DNA of 64,000 bases from Dirofilaria immitis (taxonomy: Eukaryota; Nematoda; Chromadorea; Rhabditida; Onchocercidae): contig JAKNDB010000085.1 of assembly GCA_024305405.1 (NCBI GenBank), positions 1 to 64,000 of the forward strand, read 5' to 3'. Both the position numbers and the translations under genes were made by a program. The notes below the pieces were generated by a model. It made no database searches, was not told where the DNA came from, and was given only the letters and a program-made list of their open reading frames with translations. Positions 49,361 through 63,738 of this stretch are shown piece after piece (the stretch's first letter is position 1; each line of letters begins with the position of its first letter).

Positions 49361-52300
49361 TTTCGAATTTTAAATCAGGAATATAATATAGAAAATATAA
49401 TGATATATACTTCAGCCACTATTCTCAAATCATCATATTTCATTTGTTGAAAGAAACGATGCCATCCATTTTTCTTCTCTTTCATTTCAAAAATCCATCT
49501 TCGAACTCTTGTTTACATATTTACGCTTCTCATCTTTTTGTTTACATACATGCATATATCTATACCTCTCTCCTTTCTTTATATATTTACGCTTCTCTTC
49601 TTTCTTGTTTACATATTTACGCTTCTCTTTTCTTCCTTATTTACATATTTACGCTTCTCTTTTCTTCCTTGTTTACATATGTTTTGCATATATATTACTA
49701 TTTAATTTTTCTGAAACAAATAATATGATTAATTTACTTAAATATACATATACATATATCAATATATTTTATTCTATTTTCTTTTTTACTTGAAATGATT
49801 AATTTCATTTATTTAAATTTAAAATTATATTTTCATTTAATCATTCCATCCATTCTATTAATAAATGAGAAATAAAAGCATTTCAAAAATTTGAAAAGCT
49901 TTTTAAATTTCTTTTATAATCAATTGTGCAACTATTATTAGTTGAAAATAAATTTAAACAAAAGAAATGAAATGAGTAATAGGTTTAAAAAGTTGAATAT
50001 TTCAAGCATCGTTGCAAAAATTGCTCATTTTTTAAATTATTAAATTGATTGATCAAGAAATATTTTCAAAATTGATCATCCTTATATAATAGATGATAGA
50101 TAAGGATGATTTCTTCTAAAAATGATTATAATTTAAATAGTTGATAACATGAACTGGTTTCGATAAATTAAGATTATATATCTTGTTATCATCAAAACAG
50201 AAATCATTTCATCGAATTTATTGCTTCTTCATTAGTTTATCAATGAAAATACATTTGATAGAATATTTGACAAATTGACAAATTCTACAAATTGCCAACT
50301 ATCATTGTTATACTTTTATGAATTTCTAAAAAAGATGATAGAATATTTTACAGTCTTCTATGCAAATAAATTCGAAATCAGAACGTCAGTTGCGTCGGAA
50401 TGTTGAGAAATTTGATCTACAGAATCAAAAATGGATATTAAAAGTCCAGCGACAATGCTGCGAATAAAAAAATGGCTAAGTAGTGCTGATGTGAAATGTA
50501 ATAGTAAATCAGGTCGACGTCTTTCGCAAGAGCATCTAATGAAGAATAGTAAAGTTGGAACTTCAGCAGCAAATTTATCATATTGTAAATCAACAAGGTA
50601 CATGTAATTATTCTATCTGCCCATTTCAATTTGATTAATCTCATCTTTCATTCCTGTAATAATCTATCAGTCCATTTCAATTTGATTAATCTCATCTTTC
50701 ATTCTTGTAATAATTCTTTGCTTAGCTCTATTAAGTTTATTTTATTTTTAGTAAACTTGGACCAACAAGAAGTTTAAGTAGTTCACAATATTCATTGTCT
50801 CGTTTTGGGTTAGTATTTTTTGTTACATGAAAATATTTAATAAATTTAATTTTGAATTAATAAATTGATAGAAAATTTGAATAGAAAACATCGCAATGTC
50901 GAAAGCGATTTTCAGATAGATCGATTTTAGATAGATTCAATTATATGATACTATTGCAGTTTGATGTAACGAAATATATTTCTACTAAATATTACAAAGA
51001 TTCTGTGTGTTGAATCTTCACATAAAATATATGTATGTTAAATCGTATTGGTGATATTTTGAAAAGTTTAATGAGAATTATATTTATAATAATATCATTT
51101 TTTTTTTTATAAAAATAATATCGTAGAATTAAAATTTCGTATGATGCTATTAGAAGAATCATGGAAAGAATAGTAATAAATGATTCAGATTGCAAATTAA
51201 TAAATGATTAATCTATTTAGATTAGAATTACGAGAGCCGTCATTTCTATGTGAGAAAGGTATACTACAGGTATTTGTGAACGGTAAATCGGTACATCTTC
51301 CAGCACCCAACGGTACAAACGATCTTGATCTTATACGTGAACTTGATGTTCCTACATGTGAACCGACACTTGATTGGGTTTACGGGTGATTTTATGGTAC
51401 CATTTATCTAATGATAATTAAAATGATAAATGTTAATATTTGTTTATTTAAGTTTATCCTAAAAATAAATCTTAGACATCTATCGAATGGTTACAGTCTT
51501 TCAAATCAATGCTATTATTTTTTTTTCAGTTATCGCGGTAAAGATTGTCGCGGGAATCTTAATGAATTGCCAACCGGTGAAATTGTCTATTTCACGGGTA
51601 CCATTGTTGTACTGCATAATCTTAACGAAGGATTGCAACGATACTATACCAAACATACTAGTGATATCAAATGGTTTTTCATACATTTTACCATCGTTTT
51701 CATATTCTCGAGAATATTTTTAATTATTGAAATGTTTATATTGATAAGAGAAAACTTAAGATTATTTGTGATTTCTTCATAATTTCATGTAAATAAAAAA
51801 ACTATGAAACTACACTACGTTTACATATTTTACTTTCTAAATTAATCGAGATTCATGAGCTATTCATATTTTATAATTTACCTATACTTATCAATTTATT
51901 CGTAGCTAAATGATACAATTTACATATTACGAAAATTAGTTTCTATAATATTAAAATTTCATAAATTATTCATAAAATATAAGATAGATAAATATACGGT
52001 ATAGAAATATTAAATTATATTACTGTAATTTGGTATAGAAACATTAAATTATATTACTGTAATTCGTTTGCTGTAATTTTTAGTGAATTAATTTTTTCTT
52101 TCTTGGAAAGCAAAAAAATTCCATTTTTTTCAATTTTTAATTTAGAATTAAATTACAGTATGGCTATTCATCCAAATAAATTGTATATTGCTACTGGTCA
52201 AACATCTCGACGTTTTCTAGAAAAAATGTTAAGTTTTTTTATTAATATGTTTATTTGTTTTAAAAAATTAAGCAAGACATTCCAAATTTTTAATTTCTTC

Positions 52301-55300
52301 TCTTTCAATAATTTTATAATTCTATGAAGGATTTTAATATAAATTTTATAATTTAATTTAATTACTATAAAATATATCAGTCTTATTTTAACTATCGATC
52401 TTTCTGATATATCTTTTAAGCTAATTTAAAAATATATTATTATCATATTCAAAAAATAAAATACTAGCAATAATTTGACAACTAAATGATAATAATATGA
52501 TATGATTGATAAATTAATTCAGATCAAAGAAATAATATGTTTAATCTTTTCTAGAGTTTTAACATTCATCGATCACCAATATCGTCAATTACGGAATTGA
52601 ATAATATTTTGGAAACAGACAAATATAAGGTTTCTTTTTCATTTCTTTTATTTTTCATATTTTGTCGATTATTTTACTTCGAATATTTCCCACAACGATA
52701 TATATCTTAATATCATATCAGTTTATAATACAGGGTAGAAAATAATATATCATTTGGATTATTTGATCATTAAATTTTGTGCTTCTCATGATATTTCGGA
52801 TAAGATTATTTTAACTGTTATCAGATTAGTCTATTAGTCTTATAAATGGTAATCTGATAAACTTAAGTAAGCTTATCAGATTATCATTATTAACAATGTG
52901 TTGTTGAAAACTTTCAATTCTATTCCTATATATATCGTTTAATCCATTTGTTTACTAAAATTCATTGTTTACTTTTAGCAAGATAAGCGAATATGTAAAT
53001 TAATTTTTCAAAAAAGAATAATATATATGAGATTAGAAAGGTTGAATATTAAAATGTTCAAATTTAGGCTCACATACATATTTGGGATTCAGTAACGTTG
53101 CAAACATTACGTACAATTGGTACAGGTGATGCAAATGCAAATTTTGATCGAGGTGTTCAATGTTGTGCATTTAGTCATGCAATAACAGGTGGAATGCAAC
53201 TTGCAATTATTGATGATTCCTATGAACACATTCTTAGTATATGGGAATGGCAAAGAGGAAAAAAATTGCAGAAATTAAGGTAAACTTTTTAACCTTATAT
53301 TTTCATCATTAAAAGTAATAATTTAATTAAGTTAAATTTATTTAATTTTTTTTTCGTTGTAATTAGTTAGCGATAATTAATGATAACATATCATAATTAA
53401 AAATGAATTATCAAATAGAATTTGCAAAGAAATAATATATTTTTCTATTAGAATAATTTAGAATAGTTTTATTATGAATTGATAAATGATATTTTAGAAT
53501 TGTTTTATTATGAATTGATAAATGATATTTATTGATTAAGTTGCGAGATATGAATTGATAAATGATATTTATGCGCGAGAATAATCTTGAATAAAATTAA
53601 TTTCATTCATTCAGTTTTATTTAGTAAAAAATATCGTTTATGAGATAGTTGTTCATTTAAACAACTGTTTCTTTCAATTATCGATTTGAAATTTTTGAAA
53701 GTTAATCGAGAATAAAATGTCGAGAAATAACGAAGTATCATAATGGATATATACGTATATCTTCTATATCAAAGATTCTTACAGAGTGCAAATGATCAAG
53801 TATTTGCATGTGAATTTCATCCATACTCCAAAAATATCTTAATGTCATATGGTAAAAATCATTGCAATGTTTGGATTATTGATGGAGCAATGCTTATCAA
53901 AAAGCCTATTACATTTGAGGTATTTATAAATAAATTGATTATTTTGATAAGAAAATAAGTTCTAATGCGAAGATAATTGATCTGAAAAAGAAAAAGAAAG
54001 AGAAAGAGAAAGAAAAAGAGAGAGAGAGAGGGAGAGAAAGAAAGATATATCGCTTCTTTAACTTCTCTTTCTTATATCATAAAACATTTATTGAAAGATT
54101 GGAAATGATCGATTTGAATTATAGCAATGATAAAAAAAAAATTCAATTTAAAATGAGATAGAATAAATAAATCGTTAAATTAATTAATTACACAAAAAAA
54201 AAATGATAAATCAAATGATATATTTTTAATATAAATTATCATCACCTTATCATGCATAAATATCACACATCTGTAATTTCAGGTAAATCAACATGCTAAC
54301 CTTATCATTTACGAATTTTGAAATCTTTCTAATTTTAAGAAATCATTTATTCAATCAAATTTTTTTTTTTTTGATTATCAAAAAATATATATATATAATT
54401 TTATATTGATAATCATGTAAATCTAGAAACAATTACCGTAGATTTTGTTAATTATACTAATTTAGGGCCGTAATAAGCCAAAATTGGTACTCTGTTCACA
54501 TTTCACTGAACGTGGCCAGATTATAACAGGTGATTCTAATGGAACGTTAACAATTTGGGATACACGTCAGATTAAACTAATTCGACAAGTACCAAAGGTT
54601 GCTTAATTTTAGTTATGAATAATTTCGATCTAAAATATATTTCTTTACAAATGTTTCCTAATTGGCTAGAATATTTAATAAAATTGTTATCTGATAAGCG
54701 AATGATATTAAATTGATTAGTGAACTTATCAGATAAATCTTTTCGTGCTGATAACAGTTCAGCGAATATTTTGGAAAACATTTTTCTAATTATCAGAAAG
54801 AATTTCAGGATTAAAATAGTATATATTGATTAGACTATTTGAAATATGAAATTTATGGATATGGGACTATTTTTGATCAATACTTATTTCATTTACAAGA
54901 ATGATCAAGCAATTAATTACTTATGATAATTTCTGTTAAGGAATGAATGATAATAGGATGAATGATAATAGAACTATTCTTCAATTTAAGGCTCATAATG
55001 GTGGCATTTGGGCATTATGTTTACTTGGCAATGGACATTTTATTTCGGCTGGCAAAGACCGAATATTATTTGAATGGGAAACTGATGGCTTAACAAAGAT
55101 TCGTGGCCCAATAATTGTAAGTGGATATTTTTAGAAGAGAAAATGTGATATAATGAGGCATAGAATTGATGTTAAATAATTTATCACTTAAAATTATTGT
55201 TAAATGATAAAATTTGCATTTGCATCAAATATCAATATGATATGATTGATATACACTTAATATTGATACTTAATCTATGCTCTCAGTGTGAAATGTTGTA

Positions 55301-55620
55301 AACTGTGGTAAATTTTATCGAGATAGATTCGAGAATTCTATCGAATTACATATATTTCTTTTGAAATTTTACTAAACTCTTTTTTTTTTTGTTGAAACCT
55401 GAAAATGATCTATTCGATTATCTACCTATTTAACTTAATCTTTAAATTTTAGTTTCCTGATAAAGGAAGTGGCTTTATACGTACCATAATATCAACTTCA
55501 ACTTCTCATTTATTCATTGGTACAACACGAAATACAATTTGGAGTGGTACTTTGGACAAGGGCTTTCAACAAATTCAACAAGTTTGATTTTTTAATTTTC
55601 TATCAAAAAGCAAGAAAATG

Positions 55621-55660
<40 letters not shown>

Positions 55661-58217
55661 GGAGAATGAAATGACATTTTTTGTTTCAAATAATATTTTC
55701 ATTAATTAATATTTCACATTGTTTATCGATTGAATGATTCAGAATTTCGCTTCCTTTTACGAGATGGAAAGCTCTGAATTTCAATATATATTTTAAATTT
55801 TTTCTTCTTTGAAAATTTATAATTTACGAAATCAGAATATTAATAATAGTATTGAAATATATATAGGCACATACAGATGCTATAACACATATCACTGCAC
55901 ATCCAACAAAACCATATTTTCTATCTTCTTCAACTGATAATAAATTACAATTGTATGATACAGAAACGAAAACGATACTTTGGAATTTATCATTTAAGGT
56001 TTCATTTCATTCATTCTACTGATAAAATTTTTTTTTGAATTTAAATTTAAAAATTATTTATGACATTATTATACTATCATTAATATGATCATTCTTATCA
56101 TTTTTTTACTTATCGAAATTAATCAGCTATATCGAAATTCTATTCAAATTGAATAGATAATGTGAGAATTTAGCTCAGCATATTTATATATGCAAATCGA
56201 TAAATAGATCGATAGATTAAGTTAGATGGATAAATAATGGAATAGTTATGTACAGCATCATAAAACTTCTGAAGTTTTTAGGATGATATATGTTGCGCTG
56301 ATTTTCATCCTCAAGGTGATACTTTTGCGATTGGTTTTGCGGATGGAAAATGGGCCGTATATATTTTCACATATCAGAAGCAAATCTATACATTTGAAGA
56401 GGAACAAATGATGCGATTACAACTATGCGATTTTCAACAGTTGGCAATTTTTTAGCTGTTGCAACAAAAGTAAATTTTTAAATTTGAAATGATTTCTTTT
56501 CTCGAAATTCATTTTTATTTAGAGAAATTACGAAAATGTCGCAATTAAAATAAATTCAAATCCAAATCTTTTCTTAATTTCATTTATGTCTTAATTAGTT
56601 GTTAATTCGGTTGAGTATAAAAATTTAATAGTTTGTTTCCACGATTAAATATTTCGTATTGCTTAATAGTACTTTATGATTATCTATTTATTCCTACTGA
56701 AATGATTATAATGATAAATTGAATTTATGGAAGATCATTCGTTTAATAAATTGTTGAATTTAAACTATTCTCGTTTAAATTATATTTGCAGGGAAAAAAT
56801 TTATCAATTTATGCAATATCGGGTGATTTTCGGCATTATGTTAAAGTATCAGAGATTACGGTGAATTTATAATTCATTATATCAAAGATTACGGTAGATT
56901 TCTAACAATCACAGTAATTTTATAACCGCTCAAAATATACGTTATATTCAAAACATACAGTATATTTATACCAATTACAGTAATTTATAACTGCATTAAA
57001 GATTACGGTAAAATTATAACTATTATAAGTACGAAATTTCTTCGAAATTTCTTTTCAGACTATCGAGACTTTCGAGGAATAAAAATAACTACGAATTGTT
57101 TATTTTATTATTTTTATTTTTCGTTTGTATCGATTTTAGGGATTGAATGCTTCGATAAAGACAATAGATTGGTCAACAGATGGTACATTGTTACGAGCCA
57201 ATGATGATGATCTTCAACATTATATCTGTAAAATATTGCATATTTTATTATTTACAATTTAAATATATTATTTATTTACCTGTTTATCAATTTCATCATA
57301 GCAAATGATCAAACTTTTTTCGCTTTTATAATAGTTGATCTTAATGATTTTAGTTTATTATAATAATTTAGAACAATTATAAATTTCTAGATTATTAAAT
57401 ATCATCAAATATTCAATTTAATGAAATATAAGATTTGGTATCGATTTGATTTATCGATCGATTAACTTTTCCTATTTTAGGGAATTCAGGCACCGGACGA
57501 CCGGCCAGTATTCAAGAAGCGGGTGATGTAGAATGGGCTTCAGCAAGATGTCCAATTTCATTTGAAAATGCTTGTATTTCATATGCATTCATAAAATCTA
57601 TCACTGCTGTTGATCGTAGTCCGGATGGACGATATATCGTAGTAATCTTTTCAAATGGTATGCTTCGCTTCTATCAGTATCCGACAACAACGATTCTGGT
57701 AATTTTCAATATTTAAAAGTTTTTTTTTCAGCTTTCTTTCTAAATTCTTCTGCTTTTATGAATTAATTTCTAGTCTAATCGAAGATCAATTCTGAGATAA
57801 AATACATTAAATAATTTCTGGTCTAATCGAATTAAAAAGACTGACATTCTGTGATAGAATAAGTTTCAAGCATTTATATGAAATCTATGAAAATACAAGA
57901 TACTTCTATCATCAGTTAAATATTTTGAAATATTTTTTTGCTTTAGGTTCATAATGAAATTTAAAATTTTTTAAAGAGAAAATTTTAATTTTTCGATTTT
58001 CTCAGATTCATAATTTTAAAATTTATCTCTCTCTTGTTATTATTTTATCGATTTTAAATAAGAGAAATTTTTTTTCCAGGCTTCATACAAAGAAATATAT
58101 GGTTATAGTATCTCAGCACGAAATGTTACCTTTGTTGGAGATCTACTAATCAGTGATGGTAGCAGTGATGGAACAATTTATCAATGGAAATTATCTAAGA
58201 CCAAAAATATCACATAA
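48339..58217 (+). CDS. elp-1: EMAP-like microtubule-binding protein (EML/ELP-1 type)
   Basis: EML proteins bind microtubules through a HELP/TAPE core of WD repeats. Exons: 48339-48528, 48861-48986, 50354-50597, 50752-50808, 51221-51385, 51530-51673, 52159-52227, 52557-52629, 53068-53279, 53787-53919, 54466-54597, 54991-55116, 55453-55581, 55867-55998, 56282-56469, 56792-56860, 57140-57227, 57481-57698, 58080-58217. From 50597 on, every splice phase agrees. The first exons give a Ser/Thr-rich N-terminal region. The HELP motif spans exons 5-7 (LDWVYG, YRGKDCRGNLNELPTGEI, DIKCMAIHPNKLYIATGQ). Then come WD repeats (HIHIWDSVTLQTL, SIWEWQRGKKL, NGTLTIWDTRQ, FISAGKDR), ending IYQWKLSK. Length is about 880 residues, near that of C. 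elegans ELP-1. Three exons need one extra base, always in an A run: about 48886-48890, 50417-50421, 56405-56407. One phase step between 48986 and 50354 is unresolved, so an exon may be missing. The symbol is by family resemblance. Confidence 0.9.
49302..49362. repeat. (CAT)n microsatellite in an EML intron
   Basis: About 20 CAT units in the intron before 50354. Confidence 0.95.
49505..49690. repeat. Minisatellite of TTTACATATTTACGCTTCTC units
   Basis: About six imperfect copies of a 25-35 base unit lie in an EML intron. They create two overlapping hydrophobic open frames that are not genes. Confidence 0.8.
50612..50712. repeat. Tandem duplication of about 50 bp in an EML intron
   Basis: The segment 'ccatttcaatttgattaatc' + 'tcatctttcatt' is present twice, just 3' of the exon ending at 50597. 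Confidence 0.85.
55625..55665. repeat. (GA)n microsatellite in an EML intron
   Basis: GA dinucleotide run with a few GGGA interruptions. Similar GA-rich tracts occur at 53990-54045 and 45725-45760. Confidence 0.9.
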
Positions 58218-59879
58218 TTTTATAATGTAATTATAATGTAAATATAAATTTATATGGATTTCATTTAGTTAGATCTCTGATTCTGTATGTTTTTAGGGAA
58301 TCTTAATTTGCATTTCATCGTAGAATTCATCCCAATGAATGATCAATAATTTGCATCATCATACCAATGTACTACTACTACTATCTTATTAAAATGAATT
58401 GTACTAAGGAATTCTAATGGTTTCTCGAAAGATTTTCCAATTAATCAAAACAGAATGTTTTCTTTATCATATCATATTATATCATAAGTGCAATTTGGTT
58501 GTGAAATATCTTAGAGAAAATTGCATTCCTGGATTAATTATTTAATAATTATAATTTAGGAAAATTTAAGATTCCATCAATGGTTTCAAATATTGAATCA
58601 TTTCCTGTTGTTTATTATTTATTAGATTCCGGTGGGTTTGTTTTTCTTTTTTTTGCTATTGGTTTCCAGAAGTTAGATAGTATCTTTTTGTTTTTAAAGT
58701 ATTATTGTTATGTGATAATGGTTAGGCATTATCAATATTGTTAATATTTATAGGGAATTATGATATTTGAGTTATTTTAATTTTTTTTTTGTTATTAAAT
58801 ATTATTCCTCTTCTTCTATTAATTTCTGGAATAAATTTTTTTCTTATTTATTTCTCGGAATATAATACATTTTATAATAATATTAATATAATGATTTCTC
58901 GGCTGAAATGAATTCAATCAAAAATAAGTAATAATCATAATCATAATAATAATAATCATAATTATAGTAAGTAAACCATGTATGATAGTTGCAAAAGTAT
59001 ATAAAAGCTTCATTATTTTTGTTAATATTGAAATTAAATTATTAATTTTTATTTGGCAATTTTACATCCATCAATTATGATATAAAAATAAATTCAGAAA
59101 AGAAGCATATGTCAATGTCGAGATTGTTAACTGATAAAAATATAACATTGAGATTAAATTATTAATTTTTATTTGCAATTTTACATCCATCAATTATGAT
59201 ATAAAATGTTGATCTTGAAATTGCTAACTGATAAAAATATATTGGTTAACCATATTTATATAATTAATAAAAAATTGTGCTCTTTCTTAGATAATCAATA
59301 AAGATAGTAAAATTTAGTCAAGCGTTTTATTATAAATAATACACGTACGTATACGTATATACGTAAGTAACGATCTATGCTAATTTTTATAGTAATAAAT
59401 AAATGAGCAATAATTAAAGCATTTTCCATCTTCTAAATTTACATAACAAGAAATTATAATTTTGATATCTAAAACTTTCATCGATAATATTCTTACATAT
59501 TAGCTTTAATTCATTATAATTATTTAAGCATTAGGCGTAATTAAACTATGACATCGATATATTTTTGGTTAATGTTGTTAAATTTAGGATGAGAAATATT
59601 TGTTTTTTTTTTTCTTTACAACTTATTGATTGATGATTATTAATTAAGCTATGAGAATATTTTACGGCCGTGAGTAAAAATTTATGCTGAATTATGGTAA
59701 TTATTAATTATTCTCTAAAACAATATGCATATTTGAGTTATATGTTTAATTAAGAGATATGTTGTTTGGGAAAAAGTTTATAGAATGATAATAACTAAAG
59801 ATTGTATCTAATTGTGTTATTGATGAATTTAATGAAATTGAAAATAAATGAAATAACAAATTATATACTTCTATAATAG

Positions 59880-59993
59880 AATAGATAGATGGATAGATGG
59901 ATAGATGGATGAATTAGATGGATAGATGAATAGATGGATAGATGGATAGATGGATAGATGGATAGATGAATAGATGGATAGATGGATGGATGA
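59880..59993. repeat. (GATA/GATG)n tetranucleotide array
   Basis: About 28 tetramers of agat/ggat type: 'gatagatggatagatgg' repeated with small changes. Confidence 0.95.
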
Positions 59994-62057
59994 TTTAATT
60001 ATAAGTTACAAGGGTTAATTTGATTCGAAACAATTTCAAATAATTTAGGATTTGTTTAAGATTGCGAAAAATGAAATATATATATATATATTTAAAAAAT
60101 CTTTTCGTTATAAAACTTTAAAATGAATCTATTTTTATCATTCTTATCTTTATCACATACGCTCGTCTTTATCATTCTCAATTAACATAATTTATTGCTA
60201 ATTAGAGGAATATTCTAATAATTAATAGAAGCATAATTAATAATTAATCGATCATACTAATTGCTTCTTTCCTACTTTATCTTACTTTTTGAATTTATTC
60301 GCTATAGCTACCGATAGTATTTTTATGCTCATTTTTAAAACGAAAATAATCTAATCAATAATCAGTGATATAGAATTTTATAGATAACATATACTTATTA
60401 GAGATAATTTTTTATATTTTATTATCAACGCTTTATCATTATCATATTTCAAAAATGTCTCTGATATGAAGTGAATTTAAAAATGAGCTAAATATAGTAA
60501 CAATCACTTCTCTATATATTATTCGAATTTGCATTCTCGAGAAATGCAATTTTAAATTGTTAAAAGATTTTTAGTCATTTCATAAAAATAAAAAGTTTAT
60601 AAAAATTTAAAATGACGAAAGAGTAAAAGATCGGCGATAAGCATATCCGGATAAGATACGATAAGCGTTTCATTCATCTTCTTATCACTTTAAACTGTAA
60701 CAAATAAAATTAGCAAATCTTCTTGTATTTTTTTATGATTTATTATTTCTGGTTGCTATGTGAAATAAATAAGTTGCTAAGGTGTATATTAGCAAGTTGC
60801 TAAGAAGCAACAAATATTGGATCAGTTATATTATTTGTTTAATCTAGTTAGCTATGAATTACCTTTTATCTTACCTTTCCTTACCTTATCTTATCATCCA
60901 TTCAGCATATATACTTTGATATATATATTCTTAATTCTAAATTCTAAATTCACCTTTCACTTCTCTTTTCTTCCATTTCTTCCAACCTATTTATTCATAA
61001 CAAATTTTTAATACGCAAAATCTATTCTTCCTTTTTTTTTTTTATTGAAATTCGATATTATAGAATAAGGAATATATTGAAATTATAGGAATAACGATAT
61101 ATGAGTAATTAAAATTTTAGCATAATTTTGTTATCAATCATTTATCATTATTTAATCTCCTGTTATCAATTTTTTTAATCACCATTTAATCATTATTAAT
61201 TTTTTTATAAGTTGTTAAGGTATATTTATAATAAATAATGGCTTCAATTGTGCCTATTTATTTTTCACTATTTTTTTTTCAACTCTAACAAATGCTTTAT
61301 TAAATCATAAACAAATTTCAATCTTTAGAGAAATAATAAAGTTTTAAAGTTGTAATTAAATATTTAAAATTAATTTAAGTTTTTTATTTTTTTGTTTATT
61401 TTTTTTTTCATGGAGCGATAAGAATAAGCATAATGCTCATATATAAATACGGATATATAAGAAATTTTTCAGAAAAATAAATAAATCGATGATGATAAAA
61501 GACGATAATGTTGAGGAGAAGAAGGATGACAATGAAAAATAGGCTACGTTGAATTTTACGTAGCACAGGAAAATTTAACGTAACCAATGAAGTCATGGCA
61601 AATAAAACACAACATTCGAATAATTTACCAGAGTTTGTTAAATTTCAATAAATTAAAAAAATTTTCTTTTTTTTTTTTGTAATAAATGAAATGACAAATT
61701 AATAAATAATTAATATTTTTAAAATAAGCTTAGCAAAAATATGCAAACTTTGTTTTCTTTTTTTTTTTTTCCTTTAGCATTCATTTGTATTCTAATCTAT
61801 ATGCTGATATTATCAATTTACCACCCTCACTCATTTAATTATTGCATTTTTAAAATTATTACTTTTAAAAAGAAAAGAGACATAATGGCGTGAGAGAAAG
61901 GGAAAGAGAAAAAGAGAGAGAGAAGAGAAGAAAAAGTCAGTGAATTTTCATTCGATTATTTTAATTATTCGTTGCTATTTTCTTTTTCTCCATTATATGA
62001 AATGTAAAAGTTTTAGAGAAAAAAATGCTTGCTTGCACTTTTGCTGAAAATAAAATA

Positions 62058-62246
62058 GACAGGTAAACAGAAATAAACAGGTAGAGATAAGCAGATAGAG
62101 GGAATAGGCAGGTGAATATTCAGGTAGATAGGAATAAGCAGGTGGATATTCAGGTGGATAGGAATAAACAGGTAGATAGGAATAAACAGGCAGTTGGACA
62201 GGTAGATAGAAACAAGAAGATGAATAGACAGGTAGATAGACAGGTA
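62058..62246. repeat. Degenerate AGGTAGATAGGAATAAAC array
   Basis: Loose tandem copies of 'acaggtagataggaataa' of 16-20 bases lie just upstream of the last gene in the window. Confidence 0.8.
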
Positions 62247-62326
62247 TGAAATATTGGCAATAAATTCTAATTTGACTTTTATCTATTATTTATATGTGAA
62301 AATATTCAACATATGCAAAATTCCAG

Positions 62327-63738
62327 AAAACGAGAACATATTGGCGTTTCGGGCAAATCAAAATCACTCTCGATAATAAAATTAAAGGTTTCATTTTAAA
62401 ATTTTGAAAAAAATATTTTTAGACTAAAAATAGCCTAAGGTAAGCAAAATGAATAATTTTCATCCGTTTCAAATCCATAAATATTTTCTTATCACCAATT
62501 ATCATTCCATTGAATCAATGGTCAAATCTGTAAACACTAATTGGTATTTCATTGAATCATTGATTGCTCGAACAATTATATTTTGTGAGAAAGATTATTT
62601 AAAAAAATAATTTTTAAGATTTGAAAATAATAGGAAATTAAATTAGAATTTGATAAATTAAAAATAGATTTAGTCGGTTAGAGATGATTAAATTAAAAAT
62701 TTAACTTTTCGTTAAGAAAATCTAATCATATAACAATAGAAGCATGAATATGACAATGGTTATTTGGATTTTTTTCGTCGAAGATTGATTTTTTACTATA
62801 AATTTATAAAAAATCAAACTTTTATCATATCAATCAAAATCAAATTTTTATCACATAATCGATTTTTCTATGTTTATTACTATCAATATATATTTTAGAC
62901 AAATGAAAGGCAAACGAAATTATCAAAAGAAGAAATATGCAATGATGCTCCATGTACAATCTATGAAGCAATATCAAATTCACAATGTTCAATTGCTACA
63001 AAGCAAGAATGTATCGTATCAGAGCTTGTCGGACCACCAACAATATCTGCTTTGCCAAGTATACTTCGACCTTCAAAACGATGGCATAAAAAATCTTATT
63101 ATTCCGTAGATTCATCACCAAAGGTACGATACGAGAATATTTCCTACAAATATATTATTCCTACATAATTAATCTATTCTAAAATTATTCATTCATTATC
63201 AGTTTCTTTTTCTTTTTTAATGTTGAAAATTTTGCTTTCACTTGAAAACGAATAAAATGGAAGCATGAAATGATAGAATGTTAATAAATTAGGCTAAAAT
63301 AAGATTATCACAAATATATGACATGAATCTCTTTTCGCAGCATTTGAAATGAAATTATTAATTAATTAGGTTTCATTAAGAGATATATTTAAACAAAAAT
63401 AAAAGCAATGCTTAATAATTCGTTATCATCAACTGATAATGAGTTATGCTTTATGAACTTTCTTTTCGTATATGTATAAATAAAAATAGAAAATATCTGT
63501 GATAGTAATGCGAAATTATTTTTCAATAATTATATGATACATGCATTTATTAAAATAGCAAGAGAAAATGATATGATTTCAGATTTTGAATGATAAGAAA
63601 ACAACTATGCATGCCGATTTGCTACAAATGCCAACCATTTTTTCACCATTGGTAGGATCAACGGAAATAAACAATCATATTAAACAATCTAATCCTTATC
63701 AGAATAATGCTGAAAATAATTCACAATTTAAACAATAA
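62327..63738 (+). CDS. Unrecognised gene, three C-terminal exons
   Basis: Exons 62327-62387, 62899-63123 and 63583-63738 have good acceptors (AATTCCAG, TATTTTAG, GATTTCAG), GT donors and matching phases. The middle and last exons are in phase 0, and the last ends with TAA. Together they encode about 146 residues and the first exon is internal, so the gene starts further upstream. The protein piece is hydrophilic, with a Lys/Ser-rich start (KREHIGVSGKSKSLSIIK), several cysteines (EEICNDAPCTI, NSQCS), a Pro-rich part (LVGPPTISALPSILRPSKR) and an Asn/Gln-rich end. No domain is recognised. Such a tail could be the cytoplasmic end of a membrane protein, but nothing in the visible part proves that. 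The first 61-base exon is the least certain. Confidence 0.5.

Larger units (their letters stand above)
58218..62326. other. Gene-poor interval 3' of EML
   Basis: No exon was recognised. A duplicated block of about 60 bases (containing 'ttttacatccatcaattatg') occurs at about 59030-59086 and 59150-59204. Open frames at 60817-61011 and 61408-61596 are hydrophobic but show no motif. Upstream exons of the gene ending at 63738 may be hidden here. Confidence 0.4.

Noticed and set aside
49444..49793. Two overlapping hydrophobic frames in an EML intron
   Set aside because: Generated by a TTTACATATTTACGCTTCTC minisatellite.
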